NCBI GenBank assembly: GCA_020444275.1
Contig: JAHLLG010000001.1
Coordinates: forward strand, 434,001 to 498,000
Source: Bacteroidota bacterium
GTDB taxonomy: Bacteria > Bacteroidota > Bacteroidia > Bacteroidales > UBA12077
Length of the DNA stretch: 64,000 nucleotides
Direction of reading: 5' to 3'
Shown here: in pieces, positions 17,478-25,247 of the stretch
How the letters are laid out: each line of letters opens with the position of its first letter
How positions within the stretch are numbered: position 1 is the stretch's first letter
Notes under the pieces: model-generated
The model's database searches: none
Told to the model about the DNA's origin: nothing
The model's input: only the letters and a program-made list of their open reading frames with translations
Made by a program: the position numbers and the translations under genes

Positions 17478-18584
17478 ATGACAAAACTCAAAAGTATATC
17501 AAAAATAAGCTCCTGGTTTAAAGGTTTAAAAGAACCACTTCTTATCGCTGGTCCGTGCAGTGCAGAATCTGAAGCACAAGTTATGCATACTGCAAAAGAG
17601 ATTGCTGCTTTAGGAAAAGTTGCTGTGTTTCGCTCCGGAATATGGAAACCCAGAACTCGTCCTGGCAATTTTGAAGGTGTTGGAGAAGAAGGTTTGAAAT
17701 GGCTACAGCAGGTCAAAAAGGAAACCGGACTTTTAACGGCAGTAGAAGTTGCAAATGCAGATCATGTGAACTTAGCCATAAAGCACGATATCGATATACT
17801 TTGGATTGGTGCGCGAACAACATCCAATCCGTTTTCTGTTCAAGAGCTGGCCGATCTCCTTAAAGGATATGATAAACCAGTTTTGGTAAAGAATCCGATT
17901 AATCCTGATGTAAATTTATGGGTGGGCGCATTAGAGCGTTTTCATAAAGCAGGGATTGATAAGCTAGCCGCCGTGCACAGAGGCTTTTATCCTTTTGAGG
18001 CTACATCATTACGAAATATTCCTAAATGGGAAGTGCCAATCGAGCTTAAAAGTTTGTGTCACAATTTACCAATTATTTGCGATCCAAGCCATATTGCTGG
18101 TAGCAGAGAATATATTCCTGAGATTTCGCAAAAAGCACTTGACCTGAATATGGATGGATTGATGATTGAAACGCACTATAATCCATCAGTGGCTTTAAGC
18201 GATATGAATCAGCAATTAACGCCGAAACAGCTAGGTGAGCTTTTTGATCAACTTATATTTAGAAGATCAACAACCAAAGATGAAGATTTTACAAGTATCC
18301 TGGAAACCTTGCGAAGTCAGATCGATTCAATTGATCAGCAAATGTTAGAATTATTAGCGCAACGAATGAATATTGTTGAAGATATCGGGAAATATAAAAG
18401 TCATAACAAAGTGACTATTCTGCAGTTAAGGCGCTGGGAAAAGATTCTACAAACCAGAATGAAACTGGGTAAAAAGCTTGGTTTGACCGAAGATTTCATA
18501 AAAAAATTACTTCAGCTTGTACACAAGGAATCAATCCAAAGACAAACTGAAGTAATGAATAAGCTTTCTTCTAAAAAAGAATAA
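17478..18584 (+). CDS. Bifunctional DAHP synthase / chorismate mutase type II
   Basis: 368 residues. Residues ~1-265 are a type I-beta DAHP synthase: IAGPCSAES, FRSGIWKPRTRPGNFEG, then VKNP, AAVHRGF and ICDPSHIAG, which carry PEP, metal and phosphate ligands. Residues ~275-360 are an AroQ-type chorismate mutase: LRSQIDSIDQQMLELLAQRM and the HKESIQRQ end. The fusion order, synthase first and mutase last, is known from Bacteroidota, where the mutase allows prephenate feedback on the first shikimate step. A TATCTTTA sequence at 17451-17458 may serve as its -7 element. It is convergent with purS. Confidence 0.93.
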   Translation: MTKLKSISKISSWFKGLKEPLLIAGPCSAESEAQVMHTAKEIAALGKVAVFRSGIWKPRTRPGNFEGVGEEGLKWLQQVKKETGLLTAVEVANADHVNLAIKHDIDILWIGARTTSNPFSVQELADLLKGYDKPVLVKNPINPDVNLWVGALERFHKAGIDKLAAVHRGFYPFEATSLRNIPKWEVPIELKSLCHNLPIICDPSHIAGSREYIPEISQKALDLNMDGLMIETHYNPSVALSDMNQQLTPKQLGELFDQLIFRRSTTKDEDFTSILETLRSQIDSIDQQMLELLAQRMNIVEDIGKYKSHNKVTILQLRRWEKILQTRMKLGKKLGLTEDFIKKLLQLVHKESIQRQTEVMNKLSSKKE

Positions 18585-18593
18585 TATCTTATA

Positions 18594-18848
18594 TTATTTT
18601 ACTTCCTTTAGTGTATAATCAAATCCTTCCATTATTGGATTTGATAATATTTTATTACAAGCCTCATTAACGCGCTCCATAGCAATCTCTTTGCTGGCTG
18701 CTTCAATTTCTAATGTAATGTGTTTTCCAATTCGCACATTAGATACTTCAGTGAAACCAATATTTTTCATACTATGAGTAACCGCTTTACCTTGCGGGTC
18801 GAGCAAAGCTTTTAGAGGCATTACGTTAATTTCTGCAATAAATTTCAT
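18594..18848 (-). CDS. purS: Phosphoribosylformylglycinamidine synthase subunit PurS
   Basis: 84 residues, the usual PurS size. The pattern M-K-F-I-A-E-I-N-V-M-P, LLDPQGKAVTHSMKNIGF, VRIGKHITLEIEA and NEACNKILSNPIMEGF fits the family throughout. PurS bridges the PurQ glutaminase and PurL synthase to make FGAM in purine synthesis. It lies 11 bp after pssA on the same strand and is probably cotranscribed. purQ and purL are not in the window. Confidence 0.92.
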   Translation of the reverse strand: MKFIAEINVMPLKALLDPQGKAVTHSMKNIGFTEVSNVRIGKHITLEIEAASKEIAMERVNEACNKILSNPIMEGFDYTLKEVK

Positions 18849-18859
18849 TTGTTATAATA

Positions 18860-19609
18860 TTAATCAAAGTTATAAATCCAGTTATTAATAGCTGATAATA
18901 AAATATATACTAAAATTATGAATGGAATAGCTATTGTATGCAATGATATTAATAAAATTGCAGATAACACAATAAAAATATATCGAATTTGATTTCCCTT
19001 TAATCCCAGGCTTTTAAACTTTAAAGAAAACATGGGAAACTCTGCAACAAGTAATAAAGAAAACAAAATTACAGTTAAGGCCAGAATATATTCGTTATGA
19101 ACAAAAGATAATAATGTAGTATTTGAAGATGAAATACTAATTAAATATAAGGAAACAAAAAACAAAGCATTTGCAGGAACAGCTAAACCTATAAAATTTT
19201 CCGATTGTCGCTCATCCACATTAAACTTTGCCAGTCGAACACCTGATAATATGGCTATAAAAAATGGTATAAGTAAGAAAATAATCTCTTTAAAAGACAA
19301 CATGTTTAGCGCAGGAAACTGATCTGTTTCAAATAGATTAATCTTCATCAGGTGAAAAATAATAACCGAAGGCGCAACACCAAAACTGACCACATCGGCC
19401 AGCGAATCAAGCTCTTTACCAACGTTTGAATAAGAATTAAGCAGTCGTGCACTCATTCCGTCTAAGAAATCGAAGATTGCTGCTAAGAATATCATATATA
19501 CAGCAAAAAGTATGTATCCTTCAAATGCCAACGCGATGGATATGCATCCGGATAATAAATTTAACGAAGTAATTGTATTCGGAATGTGTTTTTTAATTCT
19601 AATTGGCAT
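18860..19609 (-). CDS. pssA: CDP-diacylglycerol--serine O-phosphatidyltransferase
   Basis: 249 residues with about seven hydrophobic segments. The CDP-alcohol phosphatidyltransferase motif is complete: D-x2-DG-x2-AR-x8-G-x3-D-x3-D, read as DFLDGMSAR then LLNSYSNVGKELDSLAD (~residues 46-71). It condenses CDP-diacylglycerol with serine to give phosphatidylserine, which Psd (7876-8532) decarboxylates. It is the first gene of a pssA-purS pair with a candidate promoter at 19644-19651. Confidence 0.94.
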   Translation of the reverse strand: MPIRIKKHIPNTITSLNLLSGCISIALAFEGYILFAVYMIFLAAIFDFLDGMSARLLNSYSNVGKELDSLADVVSFGVAPSVIIFHLMKINLFETDQFPALNMLSFKEIIFLLIPFFIAILSGVRLAKFNVDERQSENFIGLAVPANALFFVSLYLISISSSNTTLLSFVHNEYILALTVILFSLLLVAEFPMFSLKFKSLGLKGNQIRYIFIVLSAILLISLHTIAIPFIILVYILLSAINNWIYNFD

Positions 19610-19643
19610 AGTATATTTGCTCCTTGAATAACAATAATTTTAG

Positions 19644-19651
19644 CAAAAATA
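19644..19651 (-). promoter_or_regulatory. -7 promoter element of pssA-purS
   Basis: On the minus strand the sequence is TATTTTTG, fitting TAnnTTTG, 35 bp upstream of the pssA ATG. No clear -33 TTG was seen. Confidence 0.45.
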
Positions 19652-19737
19652 AGTTAAAATTTATAGTTTGATAAATATTTTAGTAATTACTAAGTTTATC
19701 AGCTGAAAATATTTAAAATTGTTATAAGAAAAGTGTT

Positions 19738-19789
19738 GGGCTAAAGCCCTTTGTAGAGATCATTTTAAAAGAAAAAGGACTTTAGTCCT
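19738..19789. repeat. REP-like doublet of two short hairpins
   Basis: Two GC-rich mini-palindromes stand out in AT-rich DNA: GGGCTAAAGCCC (19738-19749) and AGGACTTTAGTCCT (19776-19789), 26 bp apart. Both have a CTAAAG or CTTTAG core, so the second is a diverged inverted copy of the first. This is the arrangement of REPIN-type elements mobilised by REP-associated Y1 transposases. No such transposase is in the window. The second hairpin ends 9 bp before the next gene's ATG. Confidence 0.6.
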
Positions 19790-19798
19790 AATGTTTTG

Positions 19799-20872
19799 AT
19801 GAGGTTACGGATAGTCATACCAGTATTAGTTTTTATTTCAAATCTTGCATTTAGCCAAACCGCAAAATATAGTAATGAGTTTTTGTCGATTGGTGTTGGG
19901 GCAAGATCTTTGGGTATGTCTAATGCTATGGTTGCAAACACAAGTGATGCGACCTCCGGATATTGGAATCCAGCCGGATTAACATCATTAAAAACCGATT
20001 TTGATGCAGGTTTAATGCACGCGGAATATTTTGCAGGAATAGCTAAGTATGATTACCTGGGAGGTGCCATGGCTCTCGATACCAATAGTTTTTTAGGAGC
20101 AACAATCATTCGTTTTGGTGTGGATGATATTCCCAATACCACAGATCTTATTGATAGCGACGGAAATTTGGATTACGACAGAATATCCAGGTTTTCAGCA
20201 GCCGATTATGCATTTTTATTGAGTTATGCCAGAAACACAAGCATATCAAATTTATCGTATGGTGCAAATGTAAAGGTTATCTATCGTAATATAGGGAAGT
20301 TTGCTTCAGCCTGGGGGTTTGGATTGGATTTGGGATTGCAGTATAAGTTAAATAATTGGCAACTGGGCTTACTGGCAAGAGATATTACCTCAACATTTAA
20401 TGCATGGACATTTAACGAGGATGAGTTGATTATTGAAGTGCAGGACTCCATTTTTAATTTTGCTCCGGATAATTCGCTGGAGATAACATTGCCTCGTTTA
20501 GTATTAGGAGTAGCAAGAGATTTTAAAGTTTACAAGAAATTTAGTGCGCTAGCTGAGGTCGATCTGGAATTTACTTTTGATGGACAACGTCATGTCTTAA
20601 TCGAAGGAGACCCCATAAGTGTTGATCCTAAAGTCGGAATTGAAATAAATTATAATCAATTAGCTTTTGTGCGTTTTGGTGTTGGTAATTTTCAGCGCGT
20701 TGAGGAGTTTGATAATAAGGAGTCGATGACTCTCCAACCAAACTTTGGAATTGGAATCCAGTTTAAGGGAATCACTATAGACTATGCGCTTACCGATATT
20801 GGAGATCAATCCATTGCATTATATTCTAATGTTTTTTCATTGCGATACTCGTTTGATCGTAAATCGGAATAA
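19799..20872 (+). CDS. PorV/PorQ-family outer membrane protein
   Basis: 357 residues from the ATG at 19799; a TTG at 19796 directly precedes it. The signal peptide ends LAFS then Gln. The mature N-terminus (YSNEFLSIGVGARSLGMSNA, then SGYWNPAGLT) is the hallmark of the PorV/PorQ (FadL-like) barrel family, followed by alternating amphipathic strands to the C-terminus ending SLRYSFDR. Members include the T9SS shuttle PorV, but many paralogues exist with unknown roles. The start lies immediately after a REP-like doublet, so its ribosome-binding site falls within a hairpin. Confidence 0.82.
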   Translation: MRLRIVIPVLVFISNLAFSQTAKYSNEFLSIGVGARSLGMSNAMVANTSDATSGYWNPAGLTSLKTDFDAGLMHAEYFAGIAKYDYLGGAMALDTNSFLGATIIRFGVDDIPNTTDLIDSDGNLDYDRISRFSAADYAFLLSYARNTSISNLSYGANVKVIYRNIGKFASAWGFGLDLGLQYKLNNWQLGLLARDITSTFNAWTFNEDELIIEVQDSIFNFAPDNSLEITLPRLVLGVARDFKVYKKFSALAEVDLEFTFDGQRHVLIEGDPISVDPKVGIEINYNQLAFVRFGVGNFQRVEEFDNKESMTLQPNFGIGIQFKGITIDYALTDIGDQSIALYSNVFSLRYSFDRKSE

Positions 20873-20891
20873 GTTGCTGGCTAATTTTTCT

Positions 20892-20899
20892 TACTTTTG
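20892..20899 (+). promoter_or_regulatory. -7 promoter element of the HAD gene
   Basis: TACTTTTG fits TAnnTTTG and lies 21 bp before the ATG at 20921. A TTG at 20874-20876 stands upstream with a 15-bp spacer, shorter than usual. Confidence 0.5.
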
Positions 20900-20920
20900 T
20901 TTAAATGATAAAAGAAAACC

Positions 20921-21349
20921 ATGATTATAGCGGTTGATTTCGACGGAACCATTGTAGAACATGAATATCCTAAAATAGGCAAGCCCAAATTGTTTGCTTT
21001 TGAAACGCTGAAAGCACTTCAGGAAACGGGGCATCAACTTATACTTTGGACATATCGATCGGGTAAGGAGCTACAAGAGGCTGTGGATTTTTGTAAGAAG
21101 AATGGAATTGAGTTCTATGCTGTGAATAAAAGCTATCCTGAAGAGGAGTATGATGATACCATAAGTCGAAAAATCATGGCAGATATTTATATTGATGATC
21201 GAAATATAGGAGGTTTTTTAGGATGGAGTAAAATCTGGGAGTTGTTAAATCCTGAATCGTATACCGATGATGTAAAGAAACAATTGGACAATATTCCTCA
21301 ATCAAATAAATCATTTTGGAATAAACTCATAAGGAGATTAAAATCTTAA
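20921..21349 (+). CDS. HAD-superfamily hydrolase (BT_0820-like)
   Basis: 142 residues. Motif I AVDFDGTIVEHEYP begins at residue 4, with the nucleophile Asp at position 6 and the acid/base Asp at 8. ILWTYRSG supplies motif II, and DIYIDDRNIGG the acidic motif IV. No cap domain is present, so this is a small C0-type phosphatase like a structurally characterised protein from Bacteroides thetaiotaomicron. Substrate unknown. It is a single-gene unit with its own promoter. Confidence 0.82.
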   Translation: MIIAVDFDGTIVEHEYPKIGKPKLFAFETLKALQETGHQLILWTYRSGKELQEAVDFCKKNGIEFYAVNKSYPEEEYDDTISRKIMADIYIDDRNIGGFLGWSKIWELLNPESYTDDVKKQLDNIPQSNKSFWNKLIRRLKS

Positions 21350-21351
21350 TG

Positions 21352-21466
21352 TTTTATGCCACTAAGTCACAAAAGCACAAAGTAACAATAAAATAAGGTG
21401 GAATAAGACGATTTGTTATTTAACTTAGAGTAATTTAGAGTCTTAGAGTCTTTGTGGCAATAAAAA
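21352..21466. repeat. Degenerate long-hairpin repeat (GCCAC/CACAAAG type)
   Basis: TTTTATGCCACTAAGTCACA with nearby AAAGCACAAAG on the left is partly complementary to CTTAGAGTCTTTGTGGCAAT with flanking TAAAA on the right, giving an imperfect hairpin of over 100 bases. Sequences built on CACAAAG/CTTTGTG words are scattered through many Bacteroidota genomes. It follows the HAD gene directly and may also terminate it. Confidence 0.45.
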
Positions 21467-21521
21467 AATAAAACAACTATTTAATAAATAGTAAAAACAT
21501 TTGACTAATAAATAATACATA

Positions 21522-22625
21522 ATGAAATACTTATCATTCTACATCGCACTAATTTTATTATCACTTCATGTTGCTTGTTCAAATCAAAAAAAACAACAAA
21601 CTGAACAAAAAAAGGAGGTAGCTCAAAAAAATGTGGTTCAACGCGTTTCTGTTATTTCTGTAAAATCGCCTAAAGCAGGCGAAATGTTTACTATAGGCGA
21701 TAACGTTGAAGTTACCATAAAACTTAACAAACAAGAAGTAGAGATAGACTCATTGCTCGTTGAGCATGGCGATATAAAGGAGATGCTACAACCCGATAAT
21801 GATATTTCATATATATGGGAAACAACTGCTTTACCTGCCGGGTCGAACCAGATAAAAGTCTTTGCCTATTCTGATGGACATAAGATTGATAGCTACTATT
21901 TAAAACTAAGATTTAAATCCGATATAGCGCCTGAATTATATGAGTGTAAAATTGTGAAGACTTATCCTCATGACAGAAATGATTATACACAAGGACTGTT
22001 TTATGATAATGGAATTTTATATGAAGGTACCGGACAGAGAGGTCAATCTGTTTTAAAGAAAGTTGACTTTGAAACGGGTAAGTTGATCGCAGAATTGAGT
22101 TTGCCTGCTAATTACTTTGGTGAAGGAATTACCGCATATAAGGATAAAATCATTCAGTTAACCTGGACCTCAAATACAGGCTTTGTATACGATAAAGAAA
22201 GTTTCAAGCTACTGACTACATTACAATACAATACACAAGGATGGGGTATCACCTCAGATAACGAAAAGTTAATTATGAGCGATGGAACTCAAACTATTCA
22301 TTTTCTGGATCCGGAGTATTTTAATGAAATTGGTAAAATTGAAGTGTATGATCAGGATGGACCAGTAAAAAACATTAATGAGTTGGAATACATAAATGGT
22401 CTGGTATATGCCAATATTTGGCAATCGGAAGAAATTATTGCATTTGACCTGAATACCGGTAAAGTTGTTAAACGAATTGATTGTAGAAAAATAGTGCCTG
22501 CCGAATTCAAAGCAGAATATGATAATGTTTTAAATGGAATTGCCTACGATCATGAAAACGACAGGTATTTTATTACCGGTAAGCGCTGGCCTAATTTGTT
22601 TGAGGTTAAGTTTGTAAAGATTTAA
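21522..22625 (+). CDS. Glutaminyl-peptide cyclotransferase lipoprotein
   Basis: 367 residues. MKYLSFYIALILLSLHVAC carries a lipobox with Cys19, followed by a Lys/Gln-rich linker and a strand-rich domain (~50-135). Residues ~140-367 are a five-bladed beta-propeller glutamine cyclotransferase (plant/bacterial type): YPHDRNDYTQGLFYDNGILY, EGTGQRGQSVL, YFGEGIT, LTWTSNTGFVYD, TQGWGITSDNEKLIMSDGT, INELEYINGLVYANIW and LNGIAYD. The enzyme converts N-terminal Gln to pyroglutamate. A lipid anchor puts it in the periplasm, where many exported proteins of this organism seem to begin with Gln. Confidence 0.9.
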   Translation: MKYLSFYIALILLSLHVACSNQKKQQTEQKKEVAQKNVVQRVSVISVKSPKAGEMFTIGDNVEVTIKLNKQEVEIDSLLVEHGDIKEMLQPDNDISYIWETTALPAGSNQIKVFAYSDGHKIDSYYLKLRFKSDIAPELYECKIVKTYPHDRNDYTQGLFYDNGILYEGTGQRGQSVLKKVDFETGKLIAELSLPANYFGEGITAYKDKIIQLTWTSNTGFVYDKESFKLLTTLQYNTQGWGITSDNEKLIMSDGTQTIHFLDPEYFNEIGKIEVYDQDGPVKNINELEYINGLVYANIWQSEEIIAFDLNTGKVVKRIDCRKIVPAEFKAEYDNVLNGIAYDHENDRYFITGKRWPNLFEVKFVKI

Positions 22626-22627
22626 TT

Positions 22628-22657
22628 AAAAAAGAGTAGATTTAACTACTCTTTTTT
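22628..22657. terminator. Bidirectional terminator
   Basis: AAAAAAGAGTAG (22628-22639) pairs perfectly with CTACTCTTTTTT (22646-22657) over a 6-base loop. It lies between convergent genes, serves both strands, and overlaps the last codons of the minus-strand GT39 gene. Confidence 0.88.
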
Positions 22658-24108
22658 CTTGTATAGACGCATAAATTAAAGATTTCGTAAAAGAAGTATT
22701 GCTCTTTTTGTTCAAATCTTGAATCGAGTGTTTTTCTGATATTATTATTCGGATTCGCAAAATCTGCAGCTGCATCCAGGAAGATAACTTTATTAAATGA
22801 TTCTAACTTTTCATTAAGATTTTGATTCATTGCATAAACCGAATAAATATTTTCTGATGTTAGTTTTTCATTCATTGCTGTATATGGAATATTACGATCT
22901 GTTAGCTTAAAATATTCTGTATCATAATAATACGTAAAGGTAGGCATAAAATAGTATGGTGAGATAATTACTAATGTTTGCTCATCTCTGAGCTCTTTTA
23001 CTTTAGCAACAGCTTCTTTAGTATGTCTTTTATTATCAACATTAGGATTAAATGTTACGATAAACATGAGAATGACCAGCGCATCAAGAAAGTACTTGTA
23101 CTTAAATTTAGGCAATAAATAATGAATAGAAATTGCAATTAAGATATAAAGAGCTACCGACAAAAAAACCAGGTATCTATCATGAAACATCGGAACCTTA
23201 AACGAAAGGACAAACATTAAAAGAAAAGGCAGAGCGAACCATGTTGCAATATTAATTTGAAACTTATAATGACCGATACTTTTGTAATCTTTTAGAATAA
23301 CAAATTTTATGATTGAAGCTACAAGAACTAAAATTGATAAAGATGTTGCAACCGGTTTGTTGGTAAATTGCCAAAGCATAAAGTAGAGTGCACCTGCATT
23401 TCCTGGAGGTTGTAACCAGGTTCCATTGGATGCCGAAACAAAAAATCGCTCAAAAAATGTTCTCCACATTGGGATGTAGGCAATAGCAATTATGCCTAGT
23501 CCAATCAAGTAAACCCTTAATAATTCTTTTCGGTTTTGATTGAAAATAAGGACAATGAACAATTGAATAAATAATACCCAGAATCCAAAGTAGTGCGAAT
23601 ATATGAGCAGAATGTTAGTTACTATAAGCAGTATAAAATGTTTTCTGCTTTTTCTATCTTGTTGTAGCTTTAAAAATGCAAACATCGAAATGGTTGTTAG
23701 TAAAGCAAAAAGAGAATAAACTCTGCTCTCATGAGCAAAAAACAGATGATAATTTGAGAAGGTAAATAATAAACTTGATACAATGGCTATTCTTAAATTA
23801 AAAAATGAAGTTCCTATTTTATAAATAAATAAAACAGTAATTGTACTGAATAATAGTGGTAAAAATCTTACAGACATTGCACTTATTCCAAATAGTCTAA
23901 TCCAGTAATGTAAAATAATTTCAAATAGAGGTGGATTATTACCTTGCTTTAGATGTTCAATAATTGATGAAACGCCTAACTGAGCATGAAAAATACTAAA
24001 CGGTTCATCGCCGGCAATAGATTGCGAATCAATGTGTATAAACTTTAAGATAAAATTGAGTACAACCAGTAGAATGGGGATTAATATGATAAGTTGTTTT
24101 TTGGGCAT
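22642..24108 (-). CDS. Glycosyltransferase family 39 (ArnT/PMT-like) membrane protein
   Basis: 488 residues with about eleven hydrophobic segments. The first extracytoplasmic loop has a conserved acidic motif (GDEPFSIFHAQLG, ~residues 33-45), and HESRVYSLFALLT follows (~126-138), both typical of GT-C fold enzymes that take sugars from polyprenyl-phosphate. The C-terminal ~150 residues are a soluble domain. Acceptor and sugar are unknown. It is a single gene between two terminators. Confidence 0.82.
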   Translation of the reverse strand: MPKKQLIILIPILLVVLNFILKFIHIDSQSIAGDEPFSIFHAQLGVSSIIEHLKQGNNPPLFEIILHYWIRLFGISAMSVRFLPLLFSTITVLFIYKIGTSFFNLRIAIVSSLLFTFSNYHLFFAHESRVYSLFALLTTISMFAFLKLQQDRKSRKHFILLIVTNILLIYSHYFGFWVLFIQLFIVLIFNQNRKELLRVYLIGLGIIAIAYIPMWRTFFERFFVSASNGTWLQPPGNAGALYFMLWQFTNKPVATSLSILVLVASIIKFVILKDYKSIGHYKFQINIATWFALPFLLMFVLSFKVPMFHDRYLVFLSVALYILIAISIHYLLPKFKYKYFLDALVILMFIVTFNPNVDNKRHTKEAVAKVKELRDEQTLVIISPYYFMPTFTYYYDTEYFKLTDRNIPYTAMNEKLTSENIYSVYAMNQNLNEKLESFNKVIFLDAAADFANPNNNIRKTLDSRFEQKEQYFFYEIFNLCVYTRKKSS

Positions 24109-24182
24109 AGTACTAAATAACTAAGTTTAATGCAAAGTAATTATAAATTTTTAATTTTTAGGTTATAAGTTTATGAATACAA

Positions 24183-24212
24183 AAAGAGCTGTACAAGAAT
24201 GAACAGCTCTTT
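24183..24212 (-). terminator. Terminator of the alpha/beta hydrolase gene
   Basis: AAAGAGCTGT (24183-24192) pairs with ACAGCTCTTT (24203-24212); read on the minus strand the stem is followed by a T run. It lies 21 bp after the hydrolase stop. Confidence 0.75.
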
Positions 24213-24233
24213 ATAATAATTTTAGGTGTATTT

Positions 24234-25154
24234 TTACATTGTAATGAGTTCTGTTTTTGCCAGTTTAATTGCACGAATATATTCTGCTCTTTGGTTATGA
24301 ATAAATTCCATGTGTCCACCTTCGGTTGCATAAAGCTTTAGCTTAGGGAATTGAAGATCAAGATAATGATCCTTACCAATATTTATGTCTGATTTACCAT
24401 ACAAATACAGAACAGGAACATTTATATTTTGAGTTAAAGTTGTAAAGTTTTTCATATAATCCGTGTTCTGAAAAACATAATCCCTAAAATCCGTATTCCA
24501 CTTTTCAAAACCACGATAGGTTTCTGAAAACTTTATGGCCGACTCAATGGTAGCGAATGATAATTTCCAAACATCTTCTCTTGTAGAGAATAGTTGCTGC
24601 ATTGAATCCAGGCGTTCAGAAAGAGGTAATTTTTGATTTAAGAGAAACGGTTTATCTCCCAACTCAAGGAATTCTGAGACTGCGGGCAAATAACTTTGCT
24701 CCAGACTCTTTTTGAGATTTAAAGTGCAGTTAAACATGAGCATGTAACGAATCTTATCGGGATGTTGGCTGGCATAAAGAGTCTGCAATATTCCTGCAAA
24801 CGAGTGCCCCATGACAACCCATTGGTCAATATTGAGTTCTTCTCTGATTTCTTCAAAATCCTGAATCATCCTTTCGGCAGAGTAGTTATGGTCTTCAGGG
24901 CTTGTTGACCGGCCGCACCCTCTCTGATCAACATAAATCATTTGATACTCTTTTTCACAAAAATCACCTGCAAGTTTTTCCCAGTAATTACTTCCCTGAC
25001 CGGGACCTCCATGAACAAAAAGGCATGGTGTTCCTTCTCCTTTAACATGAACATATAGTTTAACGCTATCGCTTGTGGTAATAAAAGTTTCTTGTGCTTG
25101 TGTTGTGTTAAAACAAGAGAATAGTATAAGAAGTATTAGATAAATTCTTTGCAT
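24234..25154 (-). CDS. Exported alpha/beta hydrolase (proline iminopeptidase-like)
   Basis: 306 residues. The signal peptide ends QA then Gln (residue 21). The hydrolase fold shows the oxyanion segment FVHGGPGQGSNYW, the DQRGCGRS loop and the nucleophile elbow GHSFAG (Ser ~119), with a C-terminal catalytic His in EGGHMEF (~286). HGGPG and DQRGCGRS are typical of S33 proline iminopeptidases. Being exported, it probably trims peptides or esters outside the cytoplasm. Which it is cannot be decided here. Confidence 0.85.
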   Translation of the reverse strand: MQRIYLILLILFSCFNTTQAQETFITTSDSVKLYVHVKGEGTPCLFVHGGPGQGSNYWEKLAGDFCEKEYQMIYVDQRGCGRSTSPEDHNYSAERMIQDFEEIREELNIDQWVVMGHSFAGILQTLYASQHPDKIRYMLMFNCTLNLKKSLEQSYLPAVSEFLELGDKPFLLNQKLPLSERLDSMQQLFSTREDVWKLSFATIESAIKFSETYRGFEKWNTDFRDYVFQNTDYMKNFTTLTQNINVPVLYLYGKSDINIGKDHYLDLQFPKLKLYATEGGHMEFIHNQRAEYIRAIKLAKTELITM

Positions 25155-25175
25155 GATATTTTATTTTTTGGGTTG

Positions 25176-25210
25176 AAAAAACAGTGGAATGTTAACTTCA
25201 TCCACTGTTT
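25176..25210 (-). terminator. Terminator of the ECF-sigma operon
   Basis: AAACAGTGGA (25179-25188) pairs perfectly with TCCACTGTTT (25201-25210); on the minus strand the stem runs into TTTTT. It lies 37 bp after the stop of the last operon gene. Confidence 0.85.
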
Positions 25211-25247
25211 ATTAAGTTAGTATTTGTTATTTCGGGTAAATTAATCG

